64,000 nt of DNA, from positions 1,984,001-2,048,000 of the forward strand of contig CAWCEV010000006.1 of assembly GCA_963794655.1 (NCBI GenBank), in the 5' to 3' direction. Source of the stretch: Roseiarcus sp963794655. GTDB taxonomy: Bacteria > Pseudomonadota > Alphaproteobacteria > Rhizobiales > Beijerinckiaceae. Shown here in pieces: positions 26,644-36,035 of this stretch. Under the pieces are notes generated by a model, which saw nothing but the letters and a program-made list of their open reading frames with translations, did not search any database and was not told where the DNA came from. Each line of letters starts with the position of its first letter. The first letter of the stretch is position 1. The position numbers and the translations under genes are program-made.

Positions 26644-26753
26644 TTTTTCCTCCCACTCTGGTTTTTGGTTCCGCCACGTACAGTGACGCAATTCTTATAG
26701 CATTACAATTTCCCTTGCGAAGACTGCGGGAACCGCATTTCCGGGATCTCGTC

Positions 26754-27893
26754 CTACCCCGCCGCTGCCGCTAGCCTGCGGACGCTGCCAACGGGACGCG
26801 CGACGCCAGCCCGCGAGGAATCGATCGCGGCGAAAGCCAGCGCCAGGCTCAGCAAATTATCCCGGCCGCTGTTGGAAGGCTCGCGGTTCTCTTCGATGGC
26901 CGATAGCAGTTCCGCCATGGCCCCGTGGAAGCCGTCGTTGAACCACGAGCCGGTCAGCGCCGGGCGGGCGACGCCCGCTTCGGTGTAGAGCGTAACAACC
27001 TGCTCCTGAAGGTTCGCACCGATGCTCGACAGGCTGCCCATCGTTCCCGCGACGTAGCTTGTGTCGAGGGGGCCATAGCGCGTGTGAGCGTCGAAGACGA
27101 GCGACGCCTGGCCGCCATCGAACGCCACAAGAGCCTGGGCGAGCATGGGCGGGCGAATGGTCTGCCCTGCGGCGAAGCCGCGCGTGGCATAGACGCGGGT
27201 TGCGCGCAGTCCGATCAGCGAGGCCAGAAAATCGAACCAGTGGATGGCGAAATCATAAAAGATCAAGTCGTCGATTTGTTCGAACGCCGTCCCCTCCAGC
27301 CATGTGTGATCCCAATGGATCGCGACATGAACGCCGATGACCTCGCCGATCAGCCCGGCTTTGACCGCCTCGCGCATATAAGCGAGATGCGGCGCCCAGC
27401 GGCCGTTCTGGTTGACAGCAAGCCGTACGCCTTTCTTTGCTGCGCGGTCGCAGAGGCGTTCCCCGACGTCGAGATCGAGCACGAACGGCTTCTGCGACAA
27501 TACGTGCTTTCCAGCGTCGATCGCCGCCTCGATCAACGCGACGCGCTCAGCAGGATGAGTCGCAATGTCGACCACCTCGACCCCCGGGCAGTCTAGAACC
27601 GCCTGGTGACCCGTTGAAATCATGGCGTCGGGAAAGAATGCGTCGCGCCGCGCGGCGGCCTTCGAAAGGGTTGGATTGGAGATTGCGAGGACTCGGTACC
27701 CGGCCTTCTTGTAGGCCTCGAGATGCGAGACTGTGATGCCGCCTGCGCCGATCAGCCCGATCCCCGGCCGGTACGCGCGTGGATCGCGGGGGCGGTAGGG
27801 AAGGTCCGGAGCCGTCGCCTCCCGCGCCTTTTCCGTGACCAGGGCATAGCGATCCTGATCGATGGCCTCGCCCGGGGATGCCTCGTCGGTCAT
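26754..27893 (-). CDS. Gfo/Idh/MocA-family oxidoreductase
   Basis: 379 residues. The Rossmann start is GIGLIGAGGITVSHLEAYKK, with the family active-site region KHVLSQKPFVLDLDVGERL (K-P in the EKP position) and IHWDHTWLEGTAFEQIDDLI in the C-terminal sheet domain. NAD(P)-dependent sugar, inositol or imino-sugar dehydrogenases belong here. The ATG overlaps the stop of the next oxidoreductase gene as ATGA. SQKP replaces the typical EKP, with Gln before Lys. Confidence 0.87.
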   Translation of the reverse strand: MTDEASPGEAIDQDRYALVTEKAREATAPDLPYRPRDPRAYRPGIGLIGAGGITVSHLEAYKKAGYRVLAISNPTLSKAAARRDAFFPDAMISTGHQAVLDCPGVEVVDIATHPAERVALIEAAIDAGKHVLSQKPFVLDLDVGERLCDRAAKKGVRLAVNQNGRWAPHLAYMREAVKAGLIGEVIGVHVAIHWDHTWLEGTAFEQIDDLIFYDFAIHWFDFLASLIGLRATRVYATRGFAAGQTIRPPMLAQALVAFDGGQASLVFDAHTRYGPLDTSYVAGTMGSLSSIGANLQEQVVTLYTEAGVARPALTGSWFNDGFHGAMAELLSAIEENREPSNSGRDNLLSLALAFAAIDSSRAGVARPVGSVRRLAAAAG

Positions 27894-28966
27894 GGGTCGA
27901 GACTCACGGTTCGCTTCTCGGTCACAGAGCGCACGGCGGCGTCAACGATGCGTTGGCCGATCCGCGCAAGTTTCGGATCGAGCGGGCCGGCGATCGCTTC
28001 TCCGGTCTCCTTGCAATGGAGCATGTATTCGATCGGACGGCGGCGGGGCGAAGCCAGCACATCGACCGGAACTTCGTGCTGCTCGGGGCGGGCTCGCGTT
28101 TGCAGCCGGATTGTATTTTCGTAGTCGTAGCTCGAGATCGTACCGTCGGTTCCGACCAGCACGAAGCCGCATTTTGGCTGGGGCTGCAGCGTCCACGGGT
28201 CGGTGAAAGTCCCCCAGCGGGTCTCGAATTTGGACAAGCCGTCCTCGTAGCGGCAGATCGTGATTGAGTGCTCGTCGACCTCGAGCCCCGCGGGACGATC
28301 GACGATTGTCGTCACTTCAGTCGGAACCCGCCCTCCGAGATACCAGCTGCCTAGCGTGACGCCATAGCCGAGATAGTCGAGCAGGCTCCCGCCGCCGAAG
28401 GCCTTTTTGTACCACCACGAGTTCGGTTTCTGCTTGGCGACCTCGTCGGGGGTGACCTCGATCTTGTCGGCCACGTGGTAAAGTGGGCCGCGGTTGCCGT
28501 CATAATAATGGACTTCGACGATCCGCCCGATGGCGCCCTCGTCCGCCAGCCGCTTGGCGGTCACGTGGCTCGGATACCAGGCGAGGGGCCAGTTGATCGC
28601 CATGCGGATCCCGGCCTTGTCCGCGGCCGCGATCATCCGGTCCGCGTCGGCGAGCGTCGCGGCAAACGGCTTCTCGACCAGGATGTCGACGCCATAGGGC
28701 GCAATCTTCTCGACCCAGTCAGCGTGCGCGGCGGTCGCCGGGCAAAGGATGATCAGGTCCGGCCGGGTGGTCCGGATGCAGCGGTCGACATCGGTGAATA
28801 CGCGGTCATCGGGAATGTCGAGGGCCTTCCGCGCGGCCGCCATCCTCTCTACGTCGGCGTGACAGATCCCGACAACCTCGGCCTGCGGATGCTCATGGAC
28901 CTCGCGGAGGAGATCGCCCATGTGCAGATGGTCGAAATTGATCCCCGCCACGCGCCACGTTCGCAT
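27890..28966 (-). CDS. Gfo/Idh/MocA-family oxidoreductase
   Basis: 358 residues from the ATG at 28966, preceded by GGAGG. Family features: VAGINFDHLHMGDLLREVHE in place of a glycine-rich loop, ILVEKPFAATLADADRMI (EKP motif) and a C-terminal domain with GGGSLLDYLGYGVTLGSWYL. The usual GxGxxG dinucleotide motif is altered to GINFDHLH, so cofactor handling may differ. First gene of the five-gene minus-strand operon (two oxidoreductases, binding protein, ATPase-permease, permease). Confidence 0.85.
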   Translation of the reverse strand: MRTWRVAGINFDHLHMGDLLREVHEHPQAEVVGICHADVERMAAARKALDIPDDRVFTDVDRCIRTTRPDLIILCPATAAHADWVEKIAPYGVDILVEKPFAATLADADRMIAAADKAGIRMAINWPLAWYPSHVTAKRLADEGAIGRIVEVHYYDGNRGPLYHVADKIEVTPDEVAKQKPNSWWYKKAFGGGSLLDYLGYGVTLGSWYLGGRVPTEVTTIVDRPAGLEVDEHSITICRYEDGLSKFETRWGTFTDPWTLQPQPKCGFVLVGTDGTISSYDYENTIRLQTRARPEQHEVPVDVLASPRRRPIEYMLHCKETGEAIAGPLDPKLARIGQRIVDAAVRSVTEKRTVSLDP

Positions 28967-29098
28967 CCAAAGTCCTCCCCCCATAACGCCGCGTTTATCG
29001 CCGTGCCGGACTGTTGGGGCGCCCCGGCGGCAAAGCGCCGAGCATCCTTACCACGATCATCCGCCGCTTGCGCCTCTGGAGGGAAGCCGATCATTTAG

Positions 29099-29260
29099 TC
29101 AGCGGCCGGCGTAGAAGCCGCTGGTTTGCGCCTGATGGATCGGATCCTGGACGCTCGAAACGGCGAAGCGGGCCGACCGGACGGAGCCGCTTGGCGATTC
29201 ATTGGCGTTGCAGCCGGCGAGCGCCAGCGCTGCGACTGTCAGGATGACCGAAAGGCGCAC
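29099..29260 (-). CDS. Small predicted lipoprotein (53 residues)
   Basis: Starts at a GTG with AGGAG nine bases upstream and reads 53 residues to a TGA. The start VRLSVILTVAALALAGC carries a lipobox (LALAGC), so the mature lipoprotein would be only about 37 residues, Ser/Gln-rich and ending in SGFYAGR. No family recognised. It lies downstream of the luciferase-like gene on the same strand and upstream of the oxidoreductase operon. Confidence 0.6.
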   Translation of the reverse strand: MRLSVILTVAALALAGCNANESPSGSVRSARFAVSSVQDPIHQAQTSGFYAGR

Positions 29261-29359
29261 CGGCGCACGCTCCTGTTTATTGAAGGATCGGGAGGGATAC
29301 GTGGACAGAGCCCTTGCGGATCATCACAAGGCGCGATCCCCATTTTGCCCCACTCCCTG

Positions 29360-30352
29360 TTAGCGCCCCGCCGTTCGAGCAGCTTCCGCGATCAACTCGA
29401 ACGAGCGCAGGCGCGCGCGGTGGTCGTAGACGTCGGAGACGACGATCAGTTCGTCCGCTCCCGTTTCCGCGACCAGCGCCTCGATGCCGGCGCGGACCGT
29501 CTCGAGCGAGCCGATGATCGAGCGGGCGAGCATTCTTTGCGCCTGCGCCTTCTCCATCGGCGACCAATAGCTCTCGATGTCATCGATTGGCGGCTGGCTC
29601 AAGCCGCGCGCGCCGCGAAAGATGTTGGCGAACGACATCTGCTGGGTCGTGGCGAGGCGGCGCGCCTCGCCGTCGCTCGCGGCGGCGATGATGTTGACGC
29701 CGACCATTGCATAGGGCCGGTCGAGCTGCGCCGACGGCTTGAAGCGGTCGCGATAGATCTCGAGCGCGGGGATGAGCAGGTCGGGCGCAAAATGGGATGC
29801 GAAGGAGTAGGGCAGCCCGAGTTCGGCGGCGAGCATCGCTCCGAAATGGCTCGAGCCGAGGATCCAGAGCGGCACGTCCGTTCCCGCCGCGGGCACCGCC
29901 TGGATGCGCTGGCCGGGGGCGGCCGGGGCGAGGTACGCCTGCAGTTCGATGACGTCCTGTGGAAAGGTGTCGGCGGCCTCCGGCGACCGACGCAACGCCC
30001 GCAGCGTGAGCTGGTCCGTGCCCGGAGCGCGGCCGAGTCCGAGGTCGACGCGGCCGGGAAAGAGCCGCGCCAGCGTTCCGAACTGCTCGGCGATGACATA
30101 GGGCGCATGGTTCGGCAGCATGATGCCGCCCGCCCCGACTCGGATTGTGGTCGTGCCCGCCGCGAGGTGGGCGAGCACGACCGAGGTCGCGGCGCTCGCG
30201 ATCCCGGCCATGTTGTGATGCTCCGCGACCCAGATGCGGTGATAGCCCCATTGCTCCGCGTGGGCGGCGAGGTCGCGGGCATTGTCGAGCGCGCCGCGCG
30301 CATCGGTCTCCTGCGTGACGCGGACAAGTTCGAGGATGGATAGCGGCGTCAT
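29360..30352 (-). CDS. LLM-class flavin-dependent monooxygenase (luciferase-like)
   Basis: 330 residues of the bacterial luciferase-like family, in the YhbW/MsnO8-like group. Diagnostic stretches: LVRVTQETDARGALDNARDL, GYHRIWVAEHHNMAGIASAA, RVGAGGIMLPNHAPYVIAEQ, VDLGLGRAPGTD and PLWILGSSHFGAMLAAELGL. Such enzymes use reduced FMN and oxygen to oxidise small substrates, and the partner reductase is usually elsewhere. It appears to be a single-gene unit. Confidence 0.9.
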   Translation of the reverse strand: MTPLSILELVRVTQETDARGALDNARDLAAHAEQWGYHRIWVAEHHNMAGIASAATSVVLAHLAAGTTTIRVGAGGIMLPNHAPYVIAEQFGTLARLFPGRVDLGLGRAPGTDQLTLRALRRSPEAADTFPQDVIELQAYLAPAAPGQRIQAVPAAGTDVPLWILGSSHFGAMLAAELGLPYSFASHFAPDLLIPALEIYRDRFKPSAQLDRPYAMVGVNIIAAASDGEARRLATTQQMSFANIFRGARGLSQPPIDDIESYWSPMEKAQAQRMLARSIIGSLETVRAGIEALVAETGADELIVVSDVYDHRARLRSFELIAEAARTAGR

Positions 30353-30503
30353 GGGGCGACACTTTCAGTTTTCGTTGTTTGTGGGCCCCGGGAAGCGCCG
30401 GGCGGCCCTGAACCCGCACGGGGTCGGACAGCGCGATCCTCGACAACGCGGGCTATGGGGATTAAGCGCGGTGCGCGATATTCAGTATTGCCCGGAGTCC
30501 ACA

Positions 30504-30740
30504 ATGATGGTCAACAGGATCGCCTGGATCGGCCTCGCCGTCGCGCTCGCGTGCGCGCCCCTGGCCGCGATCGCCCAGACCAGCCAGCCGGCTGCAAACT
30601 CGGCGACCGTCATGTCGCGAACCGGAGCCGGCGCCGGATCGAACGCCGCGCGGACCCGCCACCGGGGAACCCGAACCAGGCAGCGGGCGCGCTCGACCGC
30701 CGAACATGCGCGCCGCGCCGGAGCCGCGCCCCGTCAATGA
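30504..30740 (+). CDS. Small secreted protein, unknown function
   Basis: 78 residues from an ATG preceded by GGAG. A clear signal peptide (WIGLAVALACAPLAAIA, cleavage before QTSQPA) is followed by a short, low-complexity Arg/Thr/Ala-rich tail. No conserved domain seen. The tail has the biased look of non-selected GC-rich sequence, so the true C-terminus or the gene itself is uncertain. It is convergent with gltS. Confidence 0.4.
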   Translation: MMVNRIAWIGLAVALACAPLAAIAQTSQPAANSATVMSRTGAGAGSNAARTRHRGTRTRQRARSTAEHARRAGAAPRQ

Positions 30741-30767
30741 TCGAACGGCTGGCGCGCCGCAGCTCTC

Positions 30768-31973
30768 TCACCGCGCCATGAAGCCGATCGCGAAGGCATT
30801 CGCGATGTCGATAAAAAAGGCCGAGACCAGCGGCAGGATGATGAAGGCCTGGGCGCAGGCGCCGTGCAGCTTGGTCACCGCGGTCATATTGGCGATGGCG
30901 GTCGGCGTCGCGCCGAGGCTGATGCCGGTGAACCCGGCCGAGATGACGGTGGCCTGATAGTTTCCGCCCATCGCCGGGAAGACGGCGAAGACGATATAGG
31001 CGACCGCCGCGATCGTCTGGACGGCCAGAACGACGACCAGCGCCGGCCCGAGCCCGCCGAGCGTCCATAGTTGCATGCTCATCAGCGACATCGCCAGAAA
31101 GACATTGAGCGAAAGGTCCGAGACCAGCGCGAGCGCGCGCGACCGCGTCGGCCACTCGAGCCGAGGAAAGAGGCGCGGAACGATGTTGGTGATGACGATC
31201 GCGACCAGGAGACAGACGACGAACAGCGGCAGTTTGACGCCGGTCTCCTCCACCGTCTCCTCGAGCGCGTAGGCGATGAGGATCACCACATTGAGCACGA
31301 GAAGGGTCCGCAGGAGGCCGACATGGCTGATGTCGTCGACCGGCTTCCCGGCCGGCGCGTCCGGCAGGCCGACAACCGGATCCGGCGCCGACGGCCCGCT
31401 GAGCTTGTGACGGGCGATCAGGAAGCCCGCGATTGGACCGCCGACAAGGCTCGCGACCACGAGCCCGAGCGTTGCGACCGCGATGCCGACTTCGAGCGCG
31501 TTGGCGAGCCCGAACCGCTCGGCGATGATCGGCGCCCACGCGATCGTCGTGCCGTGCCCGCCGATGAGCGAGGCTGAGCCGAGGAACGGAGTAATGCCCT
31601 TCGGCAGGCTGAGCGCGGCGACGCTCCCGGCGGCGATCAGGTTCTGGAGCACGAGATAGACGAGGGTCAGGGCGAGCAGCACGAGGAACGGGCGCCCGCC
31701 GGCAATGAGGTCGTCGAGCTTGGCGTTGAGGCCGATACCGGTGAAGAAGTAGAGCAAGAGCAGGTCGCGCGCTTCCAGCGAAAAGCCGATCTCAATTCCG
31801 AACCCGACATAGGCGATGAGGGTGAGAAGGGCGGCGAGCAGCCCGCCCGTCACCGCCTCCGGAATATTCCAGCGCCTGAGCGGCGGGATGAGGCGATTGA
31901 GCCCCGCGCCGGCGAAGAACACGAGAATGGCGATCGTGAACGTTACGAGCCCGGGCGCCTGGACCGCCGTCAT
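30768..31973 (-). CDS. gltS: Sodium/glutamate symporter GltS
   Basis: 401 residues, about ten membrane segments, with the two inverted-repeat signature regions of GltS: LLYFFTGIGLNAKLDDLIAG and GGHGTTIAWAPIIAERFGLA in the first half, VSDLSLNVFLAMSLMSMQLW and AGFTGISLGATPTAIANMTA in the second. Imports glutamate with sodium. A glutaminase gene lies 1.9 kb upstream on the same strand, separated by a transposase gene and repeats, so the pair may once have been adjacent. Confidence 0.93.
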   Translation of the reverse strand: MTAVQAPGLVTFTIAILVFFAGAGLNRLIPPLRRWNIPEAVTGGLLAALLTLIAYVGFGIEIGFSLEARDLLLLYFFTGIGLNAKLDDLIAGGRPFLVLLALTLVYLVLQNLIAAGSVAALSLPKGITPFLGSASLIGGHGTTIAWAPIIAERFGLANALEVGIAVATLGLVVASLVGGPIAGFLIARHKLSGPSAPDPVVGLPDAPAGKPVDDISHVGLLRTLLVLNVVILIAYALEETVEETGVKLPLFVVCLLVAIVITNIVPRLFPRLEWPTRSRALALVSDLSLNVFLAMSLMSMQLWTLGGLGPALVVVLAVQTIAAVAYIVFAVFPAMGGNYQATVISAGFTGISLGATPTAIANMTAVTKLHGACAQAFIILPLVSAFFIDIANAFAIGFMAR

Positions 31974-32079
31974 TGCCCGCCGTCCTCGTCACGAAGCTGC
32001 ATGTCTCCTATCAGCCCCTCCGCAGCGAACCTCGAGTCGAGGGCGCCGGAGCGTTTAGTGGGATCGCCGTCGCCGCAAT

Positions 32080-32176
32080 TGTCATTCCCGCAAAGGAGCG
32101 TGTGAAGGAATTGCCTTGGCTGGCGAAGCTGTCGCGCGGCTGTCACCCCCGCGAACGAGCGTGTGAAGGAATCGCC
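32080..32176. repeat. Two 36-bp direct copies of a dispersed extragenic repeat
   Basis: Copies at 32080-32115 and 32141-32176 share TGTCAyyCCCGC and GCGTGTGAAGGAATyGCC, and differ at only a few positions. Reverse-oriented relatives lie at 33632-33867. The rest of the stretch 31974-32278 has no recognisable gene. Confidence 0.7.
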
Positions 32177-32278
32177 TTTTCGCTGGAGACGGGTCATCCG
32201 GCGGCGCCGCGGATGGAATCCGAAGCGGTTGAAGCGTTCTTGGTATCGGCCGCTCTGCCGCTTGAGGGGAGCGGGGGA

Positions 32279-33583
32279 TCAGGCGGCGTTGATCCTCAGA
32301 CGGTGCGCGGCCACGAGGTTATTGGCGATGGCGTGCCAGAGCGCGTGGGCCTTCGCCTTGATGAGGCCGCGCACGGCAAGATGACCGAAGCCATGGTTCT
32401 TGCGATCGGCGTTGATCCGCTCGATGCGCTTGCGCAAGGCGTAGACGGCCTGGCCCGTTTCGCTCGCCATGCGTTCCCGCCACGCCTTGATAAAGGCGTG
32501 CTCCTTCTCTCGCTTGCGGATGCGCCGGGCGAGGCTCGCCGGTTTGACGTCGTCCCTGTCGCCCGGCGGCGGCGTATAGACGCCGACCGGACCCGACGCA
32601 TGGCCGGCGAGCGCGACGATGTCCCGGCTTGTGGCGTAGCTGGCGTCGACCAGAAGCCTGCCGGGCGTCCGCCCGTAGCGTCGCGCGATGTCGTCGACCA
32701 TCGGCCCCGCCAGGCCCGCATCGTTGCGCCGGTCGGTGACCGCAATCGAGACGATGACGCCTTCTCTCGGCGCCGCGGCGATCTGCGCATTATAGGCCGG
32801 GCGAACCGCGCCGTCGGGAAAGCGCATGGAGCGCGCTTCCGGATCGGTCGTCGAAGCCCTCGGCTCCTTCTTCCCGGCCTCGTCCTTGGCGTGCGTCTTC
32901 GCCCGCGCTTTTCGCTCCGCCTCGAGCCGTTCGAGCGCCGCGCGCGCTCTTGCCGCGCGCTCCTGAACATCACGCGCCGCCCGCTCGCGCGCGGCCTGGC
33001 GTCGACGCGTCGACGCCTCGGGGTCGTCGGTCAGCTCCTGCTTGAGAGCGGCGAGCCGCTCGACGACCGCGGTTTCGATCTTGACAAGTTTTTCGCGCCG
33101 CCTGAACGACGCCTTGCTGGCGCTGGCGCGAATCTTCGTGCCGTCGACGGCGATCTCATCAAGGCTGATCAGCCCTTCGGCGATCAGCGCGGTTACGCTT
33201 TGCGTCAAAAGCCGATCGAGGATCTCGACCCTTTCGACCCTAAAGTCGGCGAGCCCGTGATGGTTGACCGGAACCCCGCCCGCCAGCCAGCGATAGGCGG
33301 CGTCGCTTTGCGCAAGCCGCGCAAGCTCGCGCGCCGACCCCACGCCCTCGACCGTCGCATAGAGCCAGAGCGCCATGAGAACCGCGGGATCGGCCGCCGG
33401 TCTTCCCGCCTCCCCCTCGCGCGAGAGAACCTGATCGTAAAGCGGCGAAAGATCGAGGCTCTCGACAAAGCTCCACACGAGGCGGGCGCGATGGTCCCCC
33501 GGCAAAAGCCCTTCGAGATCGACCATGTCCCAACGCAATTGCCGTCGATCCGGCCGCACCACCCGAGCCTCACCCATCGCCAA
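32279..33583 (-). CDS. Transposase, IS1182-like (DDE)
   Basis: 434 residues. The N-terminal DUF772-type domain starts DLEGLLPGDHRARLVWSFVE and contains RPAADPAVLMALWLYATVEG. Catalytic Asp residues are in ISLDEIAVDGTKI and RLLVDASYATSRDIV, and the final acidic/basic helix in YALRKRIERINADRKNHGFG. A charged coiled stretch lies at about 165-250. This is full length for the IS1182-like group. I could not find matching terminal inverted repeats or a target duplication, so element borders are unresolved. It is flanked on both sides by copies of a dispersed repeat and separates gltS from the glutaminase gene. Confidence 0.85.
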   Translation of the reverse strand: MAMGEARVVRPDRRQLRWDMVDLEGLLPGDHRARLVWSFVESLDLSPLYDQVLSREGEAGRPAADPAVLMALWLYATVEGVGSARELARLAQSDAAYRWLAGGVPVNHHGLADFRVERVEILDRLLTQSVTALIAEGLISLDEIAVDGTKIRASASKASFRRREKLVKIETAVVERLAALKQELTDDPEASTRRRQAARERAARDVQERAARARAALERLEAERKARAKTHAKDEAGKKEPRASTTDPEARSMRFPDGAVRPAYNAQIAAAPREGVIVSIAVTDRRNDAGLAGPMVDDIARRYGRTPGRLLVDASYATSRDIVALAGHASGPVGVYTPPPGDRDDVKPASLARRIRKREKEHAFIKAWRERMASETGQAVYALRKRIERINADRKNHGFGHLAVRGLIKAKAHALWHAIANNLVAAHRLRINAA

Positions 33584-33631
33584 CTCACTCCCGCCACATC
33601 AGCGAGGAGAGAATCACAGCCCAAGCAAAAC

Positions 33632-33867
33632 CGCCAATTCCCTCACACGCTCGCACGCGGGGGTCCACTGGGTCGCGCAAGAGGCGGCGGGCAATGTGGC
33701 GCAGGATGCGAATGGCAACCTGGCAGAACCGGCTACGCCTGGACCCCCGCTTTCGCGGGGGTGACAATCTCCAAGCGCCCCGTCCATTCCTTCACACGCT
33801 CGAAAGCGGGAATCCAAGTGTCGCATCAGAGCCTCGATTCGGGATACCCGCCTTCGCGGGCATGACA
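33632..33867. repeat. Cluster of dispersed extragenic repeats, inverted relative to 32080-32176
   Basis: Reverse-oriented copies of the CCTTCACACGCTCG unit at about 33636-33666 and 33785-33815. Two hairpins of the form CCCCCGCTTTCGCGGGGG (33745-33762) and CCCGCCTTCGCGGG (33847-33860) are each followed by TGACA. This is the structure of extragenic palindromic elements. No gene is recognisable between 33584 and 33917. Confidence 0.65.
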
Positions 33868-33917
33868 AACAGATGCTCCGTCTGATGGCCGTTGCTCAAG
33901 GGCGACGCCAGCCGTTT

Positions 33918-34919
33918 TCATGTTTCCGCCGCCGAGGCAAAGAGGCTCAAGCCCAGAGAGCGTGAGAGGTAGCGCGCGGCGAGCTGCCCCTTGACGCTGT
34001 TGCCCGCGTCGTCGAGCCGCGGAGCGAAGGCGCCGAATCCGCCTTTTCCCGGCGACACCGTGACGATGCCGCCGCTGATCCCGCTCTTGCCCGGCAGGCC
34101 CACGTCGTAGAGCCAGTCGCCTGAAGTCTCGTAGAGGCCCGCCGTCGCCATCACCGCCAGCGCGCACTTGCAGCTTTCCGCGTCAATCACGCGCGTCCGG
34201 GTCAGCGGGTTGACCCCGCCGTCGGCAAGCGTCGCGCCCATGACCGCGAGGTCCCGCGCCGACACGTTGAGCGAACATTGCCGCGTATAGAGGTCGACGG
34301 CTTGGGCAGGGTCGATGGCGATCTGTCCGTAACTCAGAAGCAGCTGGCCGATCGCCTGGTTGCGCGCATTGCCATTCGACGCCGAGGCGAATACGGCGCC
34401 GTTGATCTCGAGCGCCCGTCCCGCGAATAGCGAGAGACCCTCGACGATGAACCGCCATTGTTCATCGACCGTCGAGCCGGGGGCGAGACTGGTCGCGGCG
34501 ATCGCGCCGGGATTGACCATCGGATTGGTGCGTCCGTCGCCGCTGCGCTCGATCGCCTCGAGCGAGTTGAACTTGAGGCCGGTCGCGTTGACGCCGATGC
34601 GCCGGCGTGCAGCCTCCGGGCCAAGAACATCGCAGATGAGCGCGAATACGAAAGGCTTCGACACACTCATGATCGAGAACAGGTGAGCGGCGTCGCCGCT
34701 CGCGTAGGCCGCGCCGTTGACCCCGACCACGCAGAGCCCAAAGAGATCGGGCGGCGCCTCGGCCAGCGCAGGATAGACATCGGAGTTCGAGCCGTCGCGG
34801 TTCTCGCGGAAGCGCTCATGCGCTTGCGACACCAGCCTCCGCACCATGTCGGGCGACGGCAGACGTCCTGTGGAGACATAGGCCGGATCCACGGACGCGC
34901 CCGGACTGTCGGAACTCAC
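33918..34919 (-). CDS. glsA: Glutaminase
   Basis: 333 residues, slightly longer than the usual 300-310 because of extra N-terminal residues. Serine-dependent beta-lactamase-like fold: catalytic SxxK in FSIMSVSKPF, then NPMVNPGAIAATSL (Asn), ASNGNARNQAIGQLLLSYGQ (Asn, Tyr) and AGLYETSGDWLYDVGLPGKS followed by GISGGI, all family hallmarks. Converts glutamine to glutamate and ammonia in the cytoplasm. The transglutaminase-like reading frame lies immediately upstream. Confidence 0.93.
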   Translation of the reverse strand: MSSDSPGASVDPAYVSTGRLPSPDMVRRLVSQAHERFRENRDGSNSDVYPALAEAPPDLFGLCVVGVNGAAYASGDAAHLFSIMSVSKPFVFALICDVLGPEAARRRIGVNATGLKFNSLEAIERSGDGRTNPMVNPGAIAATSLAPGSTVDEQWRFIVEGLSLFAGRALEINGAVFASASNGNARNQAIGQLLLSYGQIAIDPAQAVDLYTRQCSLNVSARDLAVMGATLADGGVNPLTRTRVIDAESCKCALAVMATAGLYETSGDWLYDVGLPGKSGISGGIVTVSPGKGGFGAFAPRLDDAGNSVKGQLAARYLSRSLGLSLFASAAET

Positions 34920-34942
34920 CGCTTGCTCCCCAGTCGCAACGC

Positions 34943-35824
34943 TCAGATCGGCGCGGCGCGGACGGCGACGTCCACGTTGAGCCCGATCGAATCGTTCGGA
35001 CCGCCGATATATCCGCCCGAGACCGGCAACGCCTGCGCTGCCGACCTCGCAACGCCGACGCGCACTAGGTTCGAGCCGGCGATCAGGCCGTTGGTCGGAT
35101 CATATTCCATCCATCCCGCGCCCGGCAGATAAGCGTTGCACCATGCATGGGTGCTGCCGCCGCCCCGCGTCGTTCCTGAGGTGTCGTCGTAAAGGTAACC
35201 GGTGACGAAACGCGCGGCCACGCCGAAGCTGCGCAAGGCCTCCATCATCAGCACCGCGAAATCGCGGCAGGTGCCCGATCCGCGAGCGATCGTCTCGGCT
35301 GCGGTCTGCGTGCCTTCCTCATGCCGGGCCTCATAACGGAATTCGGCTTTGATTGCGTGCGTCATCGCCTCCATCACCGCGAGCGTGCGGGGCTTGCCCT
35401 CGCCGACGAAGCGGCGCGCCCATGGCTCGACCGCGCCGCCCGGATCTGACGATTGCCGTTCGGCAAGGCTCGCGAGGTCGGGAAACTCCTCGGCCGCATA
35501 GACGAACGGAAAATTCTCGGCGGCCGGGTCGAGGCTGTAGACCGGCAGCGGCGGGCCATCCGGGTGATGGGTCAGTTCGAGAGTCGAAACGATGCTGAGC
35601 CGCTATGTCCGCAATTCCTCGGGCCACTCGAGAAAGCAGATCGAATTGTCGAATGCGTCGTGGGTCCAATGAACGAGCGAGGGCTTGGGATCGACGTCGA
35701 GGCCGGCGTGGTGGAGCCTGAGGTCATGGCTGTCGTCGGGGCGCAGCATCAGACGATGACGAGTGAGGCCGACCGGGTTGCGGTAGGCGTATTCGGTCGA
35801 ATGCACGATGCTGATTCTGGCCAT
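34943..35824 (-). pseudogene. Transglutaminase-like protein gene with in-frame amber codon
   Basis: Read from the ATG at 35824 (AGGAAG upstream) the frame is continuous for 294 codons except for a TAG at 35603-35605, after EWPEELRT. Before it is the transglutaminase N-terminal beta domain (ISIVHSTEYAYRNPVGLTRH). After it, in the same frame, come the rest of that domain and the catalytic core with Cys (GSGTCRDFAVLMMEALRSFG), His (THAWCNAYLPGAGWMEYDP) and Asp (YDPTNG). Both parts look well conserved, so this is a recent nonsense mutation, a base-call error or readthrough. Intact relatives are putative cysteine proteases. Confidence 0.8.
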
Positions 35825-36035
35825 CGCGCTTCCTATCAGAGTTTCTGCCTGAGGGCGCCTGAATACCCGCTGTGGATCACGCCCGGCGCAAAACCGTGAG
35901 TTTGGGGCGGGGAACAATGCCCCTGTTCGACGGTTCTCTTGCCATGCGTCTCGCGGCTTCGCGGGAAAACCTTCGCCTAGGCCGCGAGAGGCAGGCGAGA
36001 AACGATCTCGAACCTTGCGAGAATGGGAGCACTCC

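Noticed and set aside
31973..33865. 630-residue plus-strand frame across the transposase
   Set aside because: Antisense to a transposase with recognisable catalytic motifs, and runs through repeats.
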